Shown: positions 1-13,100 of the stretch, piece by piece | Layout: every line of letters begins with the position of its first letter | How positions within the stretch are numbered: position 1 is the stretch's first letter | Source: Tetmemena sp. SeJ-2015 | Lineage: Eukaryota; Ciliophora; Spirotrichea; Sporadotrichida; Oxytrichidae | Assembly: GCA_027382625.1 (NCBI GenBank) | Contig: JAJKFJ010022540.1 | Coordinates: forward strand, 1-63,454 | Direction of reading: 5' to 3' | DNA: 63,454 bases | Notes under the pieces: model-generated | Told to the model about the DNA's origin: nothing | Seen by the model: the letters and a program-made list of their open reading frames with translations, nothing else | The model's database searches: none | Translations under genes and position numbers: made by a program

Positions 1-237
1 ACAACGTAAAGGGTCCCCTTCCTAGAAGATTTTAGTTTGGGGGGGAAAATTTGCTGATTATAATTATTAATAAAAAATAATTAAAAACTTATTTTCATTT
101 TCTTATCAATTATGGGGGGGTTTTGAATATCAGTGAGTAATGATTTAATCTTTAAACTTTTATTAAATATTCTTCTGATTTAAATTTTCTAAAAAATAAG
201 ATTACTTGATTCACATAATTTTTTTACATCCTAAAAT

Positions 238-600
238 AGTGTATTTCATGTCCATCCTAATCCAAATCTATTGCTTAACTTGTTTTTTCAGGATTAGGAT
301 ACATATGAATTACTCCTGATTTTAAATTATATTGTACATAGCTTTTGTTGTATTTCTAGTGACATTGAATATGGAATTTCTAGCATAAAGAGATAACAAA
401 ATTAGTCTATATATTAAGCAGCTCTTCAATCATTTCTGCCTGCTAATGATAACTTTCTAGATCAATTTAAAGTACTCCTCTTCCATCCAAAATTACATAT
501 TTTTTGCTACTCGCATTTCTAACTTTGGTAGTCTTATTGTTGATTTCAAATGCTTGGTTGGATCGAATGTATTCGAAAGATTAATCTTATTAGAAGCATT
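238..600 (+). CDS. Copy 0 MDS: membrane-proximal block with SLYIKQLF
   Basis: In-frame peptides SLYIKQLFNHFCLLMITFQ and NFGSLIVDFKCLVGS match copy B (LYIKQLFTHLSFLMVTFQ and NFGSLIVNIECITGY). The first is a likely membrane segment. The part before position 360 matches the copy B exon upstream of a conserved intron (candidate intron 334-359, GTACATAGC to TTTCTAG). In copy 0 the phase across that intron does not close perfectly, possibly because of a T-run error. The block runs into an A19/T31 tract at 604-653. Confidence 0.6.
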
Positions 601-618
601 TTTAAAAAAAAAAAAAAA

Positions 619-653
<35 letters not shown>

Positions 654-2898
654 CCTTTTTTTGTCTTTAAAAGATATAAATTTATTCATTAATTAAAATA
701 TCTTTATAATGAGAATTAAAATTTTAAATTTTAATTAAATTAATTTATTTTTTTTTATATAAATTAAGCATAATTTAAATTTTTTGTTTAAGTTTACCAA
801 TTTGTTTAATTAAATAGATATAAATATTAAAATTCTCAATTGGATAATCATAAATACTGATCAAGCTTAAAGTGATGAGCTCTCTGGTGGTGTGCTACTA
901 CTTTTTAGTTCCTTCAATCTTAGAGAAGATGTTCTAGTTCTTCAATTACAAGAAAGTCAATTACGAGGACAGACTCTATCAGGATTTACAAATTGTCAGA
1001 GATTCAGAGGCGCATTAACACGCTCTATATTACTAATTTAAGCATGATTTTTGAAATTGTAAAAACTATATTAAGAATGTTGTTAATAACGAAGGGGAAT
1101 TAAAATTAAAAATAAAATTTTAAACTTTCATTGTATTTAACTGTGAGTTTTAATACCAATAAGTGAAATAAAAATTTAATTAAAAAAATTTTAATTAAAC
1201 TTAATCCCCTTAAAATTTTTAGAAAGGGAATTTTTTCCCTTTTAAAGCCCACAAATTTAAATTTTTCATTTTAATAATTCCCAGGCCCACCCACCACCCT
1301 CGGCAAACAAAAACCAAAAAAGAAAAATAAGGAATAAAAATAATTACAAAATTTTTGATTTTCTCCATGTTTTTCAGAATAATTTTTTTAAATTTTTAAA
1401 TTTATTAATCCTTACTACATTGCTCCAGAAATATTTTTTTTTTAATTTTCTTGACTTATCCAAAAAAATTTTTTAAATAAAAAAGGATTTTTATTTTTTT
1501 TAGTTGTCTTGCAGTTTTGGGTGGGGGTGGGTTTTGGAATTATTAAAATTGAAAATTAATGAGTGGGGCTTTGCATAGAGGGGGGAAAAAAAAACTCCAT
1601 ATCTAATTTTTTTAATTATTTAGTTATTATAGCTAATCTGTATATTTAAATCATTCCTTACTAAATTTTTAATTATTTTTTTTGCTTTATATGATTCTGC
1701 CTGAATACCCCTTAGGGGGAAACATTTAATTAAATTACTTATTCGTTAACAATAAAAGGATTAATTTCACAATTTTAAAAATCAAAAAATAAATGGGATT
1801 ATTCCAATATAGTTCTTTGGTTTTGGCATTCCTTTTTTCTCTCATTTCAAACTCCAAATTTTTTATAAGTTTAAAAATTTAAATTAAATAAAAAAGGCTT
1901 TTTTAAAAAATGGGGCTTCTTCTCTCTTTTGAAAATTTTTTTCAAATTAATTTTGCCAATTTAAATTTTTAATTTCTCAAATTTATTATTTAAACAATTT
2001 TTATTATTAATGTCGTAAGTTAAAGATTATTATTTTATCAACCATTTTTTAGGCTTTACTTTTTCAATTTGAATCATCATCCTTTCAGAACATCTGCTTT
2101 CAAATAATATTTATCTCTTAGATAGTGAATTTAAATTTCAACAGGTTGCATGAATTTTCGTTGGTCACATAGATAATTATGGCCAAAATTATAAAAATTC
2201 TAAAGAAATAGAGAAAATTTTCAAAAGAAATTAACTTAAATTACATTCTATGTATACTCTTTACTGTGGAATGTACTTTTCAGCGGGAGATGACGAAGCG
2301 TGGATTTAATCTCACCAAGACAATTCAGATGGTCGCATCTCTAGAAATTAAAAAGGGGAAGATTTTTTGACTGCAGTAGTATTCATCACTCATATATGTT
2401 TCTACTTATTGTGGTTGTGGCTTTTCATTAAGGACATTTAACTCACTCTATAAAAGAATTATGCACAAGTGTATGTGAAGCTGTGCACTTTCGCATCTTG
2501 CAAGCAGAATCAAAACTCACTCTCATAATAATCAAATTATTATTATAATTATCTCAATTCAACTCCAGAAGTCTTTAAACACGCAAGTAGCAAGTATGAG
2601 ACTTAGCCACTTGTACTACCAAGAGGAGTACTTTACTCTCATTTCCAAGATCAGAGACATTTACAAAGACCCACAATTCTAAATAAACAAACACAAAATC
2701 AAATTACTCAAGTCATATTTATCACAGAACGCAATTCTATAATTGCTCTCTAAATAATAACTTCAGAAAAACGATTCAACCATTCAAGATTAACAGAGTC
2801 ATCCGAAATAAATAAGTATATAGAATGATAAACTCAAAATCAAGGCAGGTATGTCAATGAAAAAATTAAGCTCATAGATTAAGAAAAATTATGAATGA
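238..2898 (+). CDS. Copy 0: 3' end of a large ciliate membrane protein gene (5' part outside window)
   Basis: This is the C-terminal part of a paralog of copies A, B and C, cut by the left window edge. Four MDS blocks are visible: the first membrane block (about 238-600), a helix block (about 860-1035), a short block ending at a pointer (about 2045-2191) and the long C-terminal block (2238-2898). Read with TAA/TAG as Gln it ends at TGA 2896-2898 after NYE. The block with LVPS, then KKVNYEDRLYQDL, aligns residue by residue with copies A and B. The helix segment that starts MAFVKSVLGF in copy B should lie between 1035 and 2045 but is not readable there, where the sequence is low-complexity and holds a possible foldback element. 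Role inferred: membrane anchor and cytoplasmic tail of a surface protein. Confidence 0.7.
604..653 (+). repeat. A19 followed by T31 (perfect inverted homopolymer)
   Basis: About 19 A residues (604-622) are followed directly by about 31 T residues (623-653). This is a perfect snap-back hairpin inside the IES between two copy 0 MDSs. It could be a real A/T palindrome or a consensus artefact, since other homopolymer distortions occur in the window. Confidence 0.85.
860..1035 (+). CDS. Copy 0 MDS: helix plus KKVNYEDRLYQDL segment
   Basis: The block reads SSLVVCYYFLVPSILEKMFQ, then a segment with FNYKKVNYEDRLYQDLQ. Copy B has SLLVIYYFLVPSIFEKVFQ, then FNYKKVNQEDRLYQDLE. The first half is hydrophobic enough to be a membrane helix; the second half is a charged loop. 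The copies agree in frame and order, with MDS edges not fixed to a pointer here. The next expected helix (LLNFAIPNIILWLTGVP in copy B) is missing or unreadable downstream. Confidence 0.65.
1080..1780. mobile_element. Possible foldback element related to 40585-41332
   Basis: C-rich and G-rich arms face each other: about 1241-1315 (GCCCACCCACCACCC) and about 1500-1575 (GGGTGGGGGTGGG followed by TTAATGAGTGGGGC). The same arms occur in the clearer element at 40585-41332, and the sequence after the right arm (AACTCCATATCTAA, later a G-run) also resembles it. The outer parts of the arms are badly degraded, so the limits are approximate. It sits in an IES of copy 0. Confidence 0.45.
2045..2191 (+). 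CDS. Copy 0 MDS: LFQFESSSFQNICFQ block
   Basis: This matches the copy B peptide LFLQLESSPIQNFCIQF and then TECMNTPS. The copy 0 version reads TGCMNFRW and ends PKL at the pointer AAATTA (2186-2191). About 45 bases in the middle (near 2110-2150) do not align with copy B and may hold another short IES. Confidence 0.6.
2192..2243 (+). other. IES with pointer AAATTA (copy 0)
   Basis: AAATTA occurs at 2186-2191 and 2238-2243. Removing one copy and the 46-base spacer joins CCA AAA TTA to CAT TCT ATG, giving PKLHSMYTLYCGMYF, which matches the copy B junction. The homologous junctions use ATTTT (copy A) and TTTGAGAA (copy B). Confidence 0.75.
2238..2898 (+). CDS. Copy 0 MDS: last membrane helix and cytoplasmic tail, with stop
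   Basis: The block opens with YTLYCGMYFSAGDDEAW, then EDFLTAVVFITHICFYLLW (a clear membrane helix) and a charged tail with SHLYYQEEYFTLISKIRD. Copy B has YCGMYFQASEDEDW, EDFLTAVVFIIHLSYYLLW and IQYQEEYFAFTKNIRN. The frame changes between KLCTFASC and SMRLSHLYYQEE, where copies A and B hold a probable GT-AG intron. The tail is poorly conserved and ends at TGA 2896-2898. Confidence 0.75.
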
Positions 2899-3937
2899 AA
2901 ACTTATTATGAATTAAAAAATTTATTAGAACTTACTCTATTATTTAAAAAATGCTTTTTCATTTTTAATTTTACTTATAATTTAGCAAAATTAATAAATA
3001 ATTTTTTTCTGATCAATCTAGTCATGATCTTCATAATATATAATTTTAAGAGAAATTAAAAAGCTACCTTAAAAAATAATTCATGTTTTCAATTAATCGC
3101 AAATGATTTTGAAAAACGAATTTATTTTAATATTTTTTCTTAATTGAGACTTATTATATTACAAGTAGCAATCAAGTTTACCTTTAATCATTAGGCAGCA
3201 AATTAATGTTTATTAAAACTAGTTAAAAATTGTCTTTTGACGAGATTAGAATTCTTTTATTTAAAAAAATAGAATATTAATTTTTGAAAAATAGAATTAA
3301 ATAATTTTAGGATAAACTGGCATCTCGTATTTGGGAAGATAATTTTTTTAAACAATATATTCTGCTTTTGAAAAAGGATTTATCAATGAAAATAAAGTGT
3401 ATAAAATTAAATACAAATTTAAGTGATAAGATTACCTGCGCTAATAAGCAGCTTTATTCCCCAACTTTCTTTTTATTTACTATCGTGATAAAACGTTATT
3501 AAAAAGTTGAGGACTTTGAAAATTATTCAATCTGATATAAGTGTATTTTAAAATGAGTTAGCCTTTATTATAGAAAGAAAAAACATAATTTATAATATAA
3601 TTTTGATATATAAAATTACTTTTGCGAAAATGTGACCAAAAATTGTAAAAATGCTTTTATATTTTAAAAATATTTTAATACATTACTTTGGATCTTGTAA
3701 AAACAAGAGAGTTTAAATGTCGAAATTATCTAAGCAAAGAAAATTAATTTCATGGTGATTAGGTTTGAAGGTCTTAAAATGAGAAGATATAACAAATAAA
3801 CTTATTTTATTTTGAAAACAAAATATAAATTCAATTCTCACTCTTTTGAAGGCTAGAATTGTAATCAAGGAAATTATAGTATTTTAATTCTTACTATATT
3901 AAATAAATTATATAATTGATACAAGAGGTCCTTGTTT
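2899..3937. other. Spacer between copy 0 and copy A
   Basis: About 1 kb of AT-rich sequence with no reading frame that matches any other copy. The last 60 bases or so before the copy A start resemble the same interval before copy B (a TTCTTA, ATAAATTATA, then TCCTTG/CTCCTT pattern), so the 5' untranslated region or promoter of the somatic gene may lie there. I see no telomere-like G4T4 run, as expected for germline DNA. Confidence 0.5.
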
Positions 3938-4116
3938 ATGCTATCACATTCCTTATTTTATAATGATCATCATCTAAGTAAATACTGGCTTAGATTTATC
4001 TAAAGACAAATTTTTGTCATTCTTTTTATTGCTTCCTCACTAGCATTTAGCTCAAGTATTGAGATTGCTAATGAGTATTAATTAAGAGAATCATGTAAAG
4101 CTTAAATTTTTAATTT
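3938..4116 (+). CDS. Copy A MDS 1: start codon and signal peptide
   Basis: ATG 3938 opens a frame with a short N-region, then KYWLRF, a hydrophobic core QIFVILFIASSLAFS and SIEIANEYQ. This is a standard secretory signal. The start is chosen because copies B (28371) and C (51415) begin at the equivalent ATG with ML and keep the same core. The block probably ends at pointer AATTT 4112-4116. Confidence 0.7.
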
Positions 4117-7100
4117 GTATGGAGAAAAGTCCCTTATTTTTACAAAAATCTCATTCAAATATAAAAATATAATCTTTAGCAAATAATGGAATAAAAACAC
4201 TGATAAGAAATATGATTTAATAAGGATTGATGCAACTCATTCTATATATAAGTAAATCAGTAATTCTTATTAATAATTTGTAAATTCTTTTCATTTATTA
4301 TCATTTTAAGTTAACATTAGATGCAAACTAACACAGAGTAAAAGAAAATTTAAAAACTTTCATCTCTTTAAAATTTTTATATAATCTTTAATTATTTTTA
4401 GTTATCTTTTAAGAATTTCAATAAATTTCTTACAATTATACTAATTCTTTATATAAATTTTGATTTGCAATATATCTATCATGATTAATATGCTCAATAC
4501 ATAGACTAGAATCTATCATTTTTCAATTCAAGTGACTTTGATTGCTGAATATTTTATTCCGATTTATTATAAAATTTTACTACATATTTTTTTTTAATTT
4601 AGAGATTTATTTATTTTATATTATTAATTTCGAAGAGATAATTAAAATTTTAGGCCTTAATATTATATACAATATTATTAACTTTTTAAAATTTGATGAA
4701 ATCTTCCCTTTTCATTATAAGAATAAATATTTCATATTTAAAAGATGGAATAAATAATCAAAAGATGAAATATTACTTTTTTTTAATGAGTTTGAATATT
4801 GATAAGAAATGTGAATCGTTTCAAATAAGATGGCTTTGAATCTATCACTTTTTTAGTGACGGACCCTTCAGAATACTAGCAGCCTTCAGTTATTTCAATT
4901 TCTAATGCAATTGACATGACTATACAAGACTCTTTGTTCTTAAATTGTTCATTCTCAAATGGGAGAGGCGCAGTACTTTCAATTTAAAATTCTACAGTAA
5001 CAATCATAAATTCGACATTTCAAAATAACTACGCTTAGTTTGGAGGAGTTATACACTCCATTAATTCAAATCTCACCATTCTGAATTCCACATTCATATT
5101 CAAATTAACTTTAAATGTATTAAAATTCATAAATAATGGAGCTCAGGAAGGAGGAACACTTTTCTTGCAAGATTTTACAAACCTTACTATGAACAATACT
5201 CTCATTAATCGAACTAGTTCCATTTATGCAGGAAGCTTGCTCTCTCAATCTTTAACTCCGAATTTAAAAGCTTCAATTTTTAATAATCTGACATTGCTGG
5301 ATTCTTAACTAAAATATATTTTAAATCATTTAAATTAAACTTAAAGAAGTTAATCCTTTGATAAATTCAGACTAAAATAAGTTTTAAAAATTGCTTTCTA
5401 CTTTTTAATTCTTTAAACTTTGAGATAAATTTGTAGAATATTAGCTTGTAAAATTTTGGAAGTTCTATTTCTGCTGGAGCAATTTCAGTAAACAGTGCTC
5501 TTACCAAGATAAAACTGGTAGACAGCATAATTAAAGACCCTTCTCCGATTCTTAATAACACTTCATCCATTAGTCAAGTTAACGGGATGGTTTTATAAAA
5601 GTTATAATAAAGATAATTTTATATATGGTGGTCTATGCCACCGATATTATTTTTAATAGATATTAAAGAGCTGCTGATAGATAATGTGCTTATTTCTTTC
5701 TAATTAAGCGTAATGAAAATGGCAGATTCAAAATTATAATTAGTTCAAATAGTTGGAGTTAATTCAACGCCTTTTATTAACATCACAAGACTCAACTTTT
5801 CACAAATTTATATAATAATAACTCATAAAAGTCTAATTTATTATAATTAAAAAATATTTTAGATAAGCCTTTTTAATTTTTCAAAGTTTATTTATTATTT
5901 ATAAAAGAAACATTTATATAATTATGATCGCATTATTTATCTTTAAAATTTTTAGATTGGTATTAAAATTGAACATATAATTTTTAGAATAATATTAATC
6001 TTATTTTCTAAACTTTTCTTTCCAGTTCCTCTAGAATGCATAATAATTTTCAGATTTTTGTGAAGGGTAATTTTGGAATTCAGAAATTGAGTCACTATTT
6101 TAAATGTAAAATTCGAAAGTGATCTTTGGGAATAATCTGTTTTAGAATATTTTTTCTCCATCTTTGAGTGGTATTCTTAAAATTTTAAATTCCTCTCTTT
6201 CTTTGAGTAACATAACTATCACAAATTTGAGCAGTTATAGCTAGTTTCTTTCTTGATTGTGAAGAATGCAAAATAAGTTTCAATTTAGAACATTATAGCA
6301 AATAATGCATACTCCTGTTATGGAGTTGCAAGTTTGGCGTATTTGAATAAATAAACCGATAACTTTACTCTATAAAATATTTATATCTCAACTTCAGCAA
6401 TTCACAATCATTAATATCTACGGCGATTATTGCTATTTATTATTTTATTGCTTCCCAGTTTTAAACTATTTTATAATTAAGTGCTTTAATAGGAGAAACA
6501 ATTTAATCAGATTGGAACATTTCATTTAAAAATATTACTCTCAAAGAACAATCAGCAAGTTTTGAGGTTGGTCTTGTTAATTTTGAAAACAAATCTCTGG
6601 CTAGGAATGCTGAAATATTTAGCATATCTCTTTACAAGTAAGACTATATATCAAGCATCCTTATTATTGGAGTCAAGGAATCTGTTAATATTTCAGATAT
6701 ATAAATCTTCCCAGAAAATTGAATGAAATCGAGAAGAGCATTTGAAGATGACTATGGACTGTTCAATATCACTAGTTTCCAAAATCTTAGCATACAAAAT
6801 ATATTCCTGAATTGCTCTTCAACCAGTTTCGATTTTGCAACTTTGAAAAATAACTCATTCATAAGTCCTCAGCTCTTCAATCCAACTAAATCATAATAAT
6901 TTTAAAATACTCTTGAAAAATTATTTTTTTGAAAGCTTTATTCAATTTGTTTCGATTTAGTATTTTTACAAATTTTTATAAATAATTATATGCTTTACTA
7001 ATCAATTAAAGTAATGTTATAAAATGAATTGCCATATTTAAAGCGAATTATAGACTCGAATTTAAAACATAATTTTCTAAATTGTTTTGTATTAAATAAT

Positions 7101-10100
7101 TAATTTAGATAAAAATAATATATATAATTTTGATATTAATCCTTTAATTTATGCATCAGGTTAAGTACTTTCTCTTACTGAGAATGAATATGCATGCGAT
7201 GAAAGTTCTCATGATTTATAGGATTGCATAAGCACATAAGTAACACTTAAAAATCTAAAATTAAATATTCCTAAAATATTATCAATTTTAGATTTAAATA
7301 ATTAAAGATCTTAGTGTAAAGAAAATTATATTTTAATTTATAAGTTTATTAAACCCTTAAATGATTTGAAAATCAAAATTATACTTCTTTTAAAATGATC
7401 CTCAATAATAATTGCTACAATTTCTAAAATGGAGTAATTCTTTAATGCTACAACTGTCAAAATATAACTGTCTAAGATTCTAGTTTCAAAAGTATTACAA
7501 AAGCAAGGGACTAAAATTAAGATATAGCAGGATTCTTTTGGATGGATGATAAAACAAGGGTGGCTCAATTCAAAAATTTATAATTTAGTGACATAGTTAC
7601 TGAGGGAAATATGCTAATGCAAATTAGATAGATGAATGGAACTATTGACATTTCAGACTGCCATTTTCAAAATATCCATTCTTATGACAGAGAAGGAGGT
7701 CTGATTTCATCAATCTATGATCGGACATATTTTGAAGAAATAGATCTTATGAAAATTGGAAGATCCTTAGTACATAATTTAACTGTTCAAATTACTGTTT
7801 GAAATTGAAATGATTTAATTTATTAAATTTATAATATAGACAGCTCAATATTTTTAGAATTAAATTTTTAAGATTCTTTTTTGACAAAACTTAATAAGTT
7901 TAAAACTTTTTTTTTAATTTATGGAGCTTGAAAAACTAAATATGAGGAATTTAGTTTGATGCTTTTAGTGAGTAAAGATTATAATTACAATATCGTTAAA
8001 AATAATAAACTTACTTAATAAAATAATTGCTCAGCCATCATTTTAAATTAATAAAAGTAATTAAATTAATTAAATATCAAATATAAATTCTTATCATTCT
8101 TAGCAAACTATTTTTAATACAATCTTAAATATGAATCAAGTTATTAAATAAGCTCTTCTAAGAATAAAGCTTATTTTTTTAAAAAAATATTTTTTTTCTT
8201 CCAGAATGCTTAAATTTTTTAAGAACAAAGTACAAAAAAGCATTTCTATAAGAATACTTAAAATAGATAGGCAAATTTTATTGTGTTTTTAATGCAGCAG
8301 TGATTCAACTGAAGCCCAAAGCTATAAGATTTTGGCGGGAGGTAATTTTATTGAAAATTTCCTTAACATAAATAATATAATTTTATTTTATTAAATAATT
8401 TATAAATATTAATGGTATTTTTTATAGTTAATTTTATTGTGGTACCAATGTATTTCTTAAATAAGAATCTGATGATTTAATGAATCATTGCACCCAATAA
8501 GAAGTCTTACTTTGCAGGACTGCTATTTTGAGTAAGTAACATCAGAACAAACAGGAGCTATTTTAAAAGTAGAGGGAATGACCTACGATGTTAACTAAAC
8601 TATAATTCTTAAGATATATTTTCAATCACTCAAAAAGATTTTAAAATTTCTCTTTTGATAAAAATTTTTTTGGTTTTGATAACTTTAATAAAAATAATAC
8701 AAGTTTATGTTAAGAATGTAACAGTGAAGCAGAGCTATGCCTTGAGAGGAGCAATCTTTGATCTTGGTTATATCTATGATGTCTTTCAAATAACTAACCC
8801 GAAATTTTAAAAATTAAAATTTTTTAAAAAATTTAAAAATTTAAAACAAACAAAAATATTTAAAAATATTTTTTATTAAAATCAAATAAAAAGTTTTTTT
8901 ATTCCTATTTGATAATCTAGTGTAAAAATTATATTAAATGTCCCAAATTTATTTATTTCTAATGGTTTTAATAAACAAACTTGCAAATAAACATTCGTTA
9001 AAGACTAACAAAGAAAAATTAAAATTATTGACTATTCTCATAACACCCTAAAAGAGAATTATAAAATTCAGAAAATAGTCATTTAAATTTATGTAAATAA
9101 AAACATTAGGTTTAAATTGTTTCACAATCTTATTTTTGAATGCTTAAAACCAGATGACCTTCTCCTTATTGAATTTATAAATAAAATTTTAAATTTTTTA
9201 TTAAAATTTTAAAAAAAATGTTTTTTTCTACCCAAATTTGGATTAAAATTAAAATTAAAATTTTTTAAAGGGGGTTTAAAAAAAATTAAACAAAAATTTT
9301 TTGTTAAAAATTTTTTGGTAAAAGGGTTAAATTTTTCAAAATTATTGTATTATTGTATGTAAACTAAATAGTGAATGTAAAAGTTTTTAATAAAAATAAA
9401 TATATTATTTTATCTTATTGACCCTCATATCAACTTCAAAAACTTCACCCGCAATCAATTTTTATAAATCTATTTAAATCAGGGATCAGTCATAGAGTTT
9501 GGTCTTAATGCATAAAGATTTAATTTTGAAGAAAATTTTAAAAAATTTAAAAAAAAAAACCAAATTCAAATTTTCAGCAAAATTTAAAAATTAATAAATT
9601 TTTAAAATTTTTATCTTTTAAAACAAAATTTTAAAAATTAAAATTTTTTTTAAAAATTCAACCATCATATTAGATAATTTATTATCTAATGATTGAAATA
9701 ATATTATGAATTTTTAAACTAATGAAGTATGTAAAAAATTTCAATTTCCTACGAATTTCAAAATACTTTCTTTTAATTTTGACGACGAGTATGATCCATA
9801 TTCTAAAAAATTTGTTTTTTTTAAAAATTGAAATTAAACAAAATTTTAAAAAAATGGGAAAGCCCAAAATTTATTTAGCAATATGAATTTTGAATGAAAT
9901 TTTTCATAAAAAGAATCTAGCCCTTTAAAAAATGCATTTTTTATTTTTTAATTTTCGGGAGGAGCAATCAAGAAAACCCAAAAACAAATTTAAATTTTAT
10001 ATTTATTTTAAAAATCGTTTTTGTAAATAACTCTGGGATTAATTTTTTCAACTTTAAAATTAAAAAATTTATTTTTAGAAAATTTCAGAATTTTTTCTTG

Positions 10101-13100
10101 GTTTTTGCCCAAAATTTAAATTTTTTTTGAACCGGGTATTTTAATTTGGGTTTTTAAATTAAAAACCTTAAAAAAATTAAAAAATCAGAAAAAATTATAA
10201 TTTATTTATTTAGCAATAAAAATATTTTTTACCTAAGCAATTAAAATAAAAATAAAAGAAACTTTTTTAACATAAATAATTATTGTATGATTTGATAATG
10301 CATAAATGGGGGGGGCTATCTATATTTTGCTTTATGAGAATTGAAAAATTTTATTTTTCAATAAATTTGTAAAAATAATTTAAAAAAAATTATTTATATT
10401 TTTTTTTAAAAAAACTAATTTTAAAATAATTTAAAAAAACCTAAATTTAATTTAATTTTAATACTTTAAAAAAATTTTATATTTTTAAATTTTAATTAAA
10501 TTTAAAAAAAGATTTAAAAAAATTTTTTAAATGAAATTTAAGAAAATCAAAAATAATTTTTATTCAAAAAAAAGGAATTAAAAAAATAAAAAATAAAATT
10601 TTAAAATTTTAAAATTTTTTTAAAAATAACTTTTTAAAATAGAGTAACTTAATTTTTAGAAGATTTTAAATTTTTTTTTTACTAACTAACTATTTAATAT
10701 TTCTCTTAAAATTTAAGAAGGAAAAAAAAAATTTAAAAAATTTTTTAAAAATTAAAAATTTCAAAAATTTATTATAAATTAAAAGATCTTAAAAATTTTT
10801 CAAATTAAGGTTGTTTTTTAAATTTAAAAGAAAGAAAAAATTAAATTTTTAAATTAAAAAAAAGGTTTTTATTTTGTTTTTTTTAAATTTTTTGTTCAAA
10901 AAATTTTTTTTTGAAAGAAAAATAAAAATTTTTTATCAAATTTAAAATTTTTATTGTTTTTAGGCCTAATTTTTCCAAAATTTTTATAATTAATTATAAA
11001 GTAATAAAAAAAAAAAAATATTTTAAAATTTTTAAAATTTTATTAAATTGGAGGAGCAGTTGCAATATTGAATCCTTTCTCAACATTTAAAATTCAATCA
11101 ATATTAGGGATAAATAACAGAGCTGCAATAAGTGGAGGATTTAAACTCAAATAAAATATAGTACTTATTTTATATAGGAATCTACATTTCATACAATATA
11201 AATATGAACTCTTAAAGAACATATGTTTGGTTGTACATTGTGACTATCTTTTAAATTTGTAAACTAAAGAAAAATTTTAGGTGATAAGGTCCAAATATAG
11301 CACAACCGAATTATTTGGAATATTAATAATAAAAGGCCTTTTTCTTTTTTAATAATAAAAGTTTTAAGTTTTAAGAAGCTACATTTTTATCAAAATTTTG
11401 TTTCATCCAAACCGGAATGTAGTTTAGAATAAGAATTAAAAAATGATTAAATTTATACTTTAGCAAATCTCTTATCTCTCTTTATTAAAAGAATCCCTAA
11501 GCTCAGGAAAGAAAATTTTATCAATTATTTGAGTATTTTAGTTCTCTTTGAAATTAATTTCCTGTAAACTATTCACTTATTTTATTTATATGTGGATTAT
11601 ATTATGAGTAAATAAACCTTAAAGGCATCGTATTATAATTAAAGTGACACAATTTATAAAGGTAAATAAACTTACCTTTAAACTATCATCAAACTATAAC
11701 TAATTTATAAGATTCCTAATTTATGGTTATATTCCTATCCGTTTTGTAACTAAAAGCATTTGATAGGGTATATTGTGTAAAATATAATGTAATTGATTTA
11801 TTGAAGCTTTTACATAAATATAAATTTTAAGCATCAATTAATTTAAATAAAGATTTTCCCCCATCTATCTATAATCAAATCATCTGATGTTAAAGAAAAA
11901 TTTAGAAAAATCTTATACTATCTTATTCTAATAGTTCTAAAATTTCAGAACATGTATAATAGAGAATATTTCAAGTTCAAATCAAATTTAATAGATCAAA
12001 CTAATAAACATTAATTTAGGCATTTAATATCTTGTAATGTAGCATCTTGTTCTATTATTTAAAGTAATTTATTTTAAGAGTTATTTAGCAAGGTAAGATT
12101 AATTAAGGAAAAGATAAATATTTATTTTATGAGCCTTTACTTATAATTCCTTTCTCTCTAATTTCAATTTTTCCAAGTAGAGAATGAATTTCAAGGGTGA
12201 AAATTTTCAACAAGATAAATAGATTTTCCTTATTAAGTTAAAAAATTTAATATGCCAAGTTTTAACAACCTCTTTTTAAATATTTTTTATTTTTAAAATT
12301 TTAATTTTAAAAATTTTTAAAAAATTAAAAATAATTTAAATTTTTTAAAATAAAAATTTAATTTTTTTTTAAAAAATATTCTGTTAAAAAAAGGGTAGAT
12401 TTTTTTATTAAATATAATTTTTTATTTTTTTAATAAAAAGTAAATTTTAAAGGGAAATTTAAAAAATTTTTAATTAGAACCGTTTTTAAAAAAAATTTTT
12501 TTCTTAAATTTTTAACAAAATTTTAAATTAAAAATTTTTCCTTTTCTAAAAATTAAAAATCAACTTAAAATTTTATTTAAAATTTTTAACCCCTTAAAAA
12601 GAAAAAATTAAGTCTTTCTCAAAAAATATTTGATAAACTAATGACTTTATAAAAAAGGTTATAAAGAGGCGATTATTAGCTTTGCTAAGAACTTTTTCAA
12701 GGAAGGAGAGAGTTTCTTTCAAACCATGGAAAACATATATTGATCAAGACATTATTTTTAAAGGTAAAATTTTTTTAAAAAATGGGAAAAATTTTTTTAA
12801 AAAATGATACTTAAAAAAAGAATTAAAATTTAAAAAAATTATTTTTGGTTTTTCAAAAAATTTTTTTATTGAAATTAAAATTTTGCTTATTTCCGCGTTG
12901 GATTTAATCATTTAGTTTGTTATGTGGGCTATTGCATCCCAAAAGTCTTTCTCTCTTTAATAAAACTCTATTTTATATATTTACCTAAGAGATTTCTTTA
13001 AACAAAGGCTTATTTAGTATTCTACTTTTTTGCATAATGACGAATTTTAAAAATCCTATCTTAAAATACTGCTTAGCAACTTATGCTACTATTTGAATAG

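Noticed and set aside
1..237. Possible coding or element sequence at the left window edge
   Set aside because: G-runs at 39-45 and 114-121 hint at a smeared or element-end sequence, but no inverted partner or conserved peptide could be found.
4542..9867. Short frames such as 4542-4757 (+), 5367-5570 (-), 5952-6161 (-), 7338-7568 (-) and 9682-9867 (-)
   Set aside because: They use the standard code with TAA/TAG as stops and lie antisense to, or out of frame with, conserved MDS blocks, or in low-complexity DNA.
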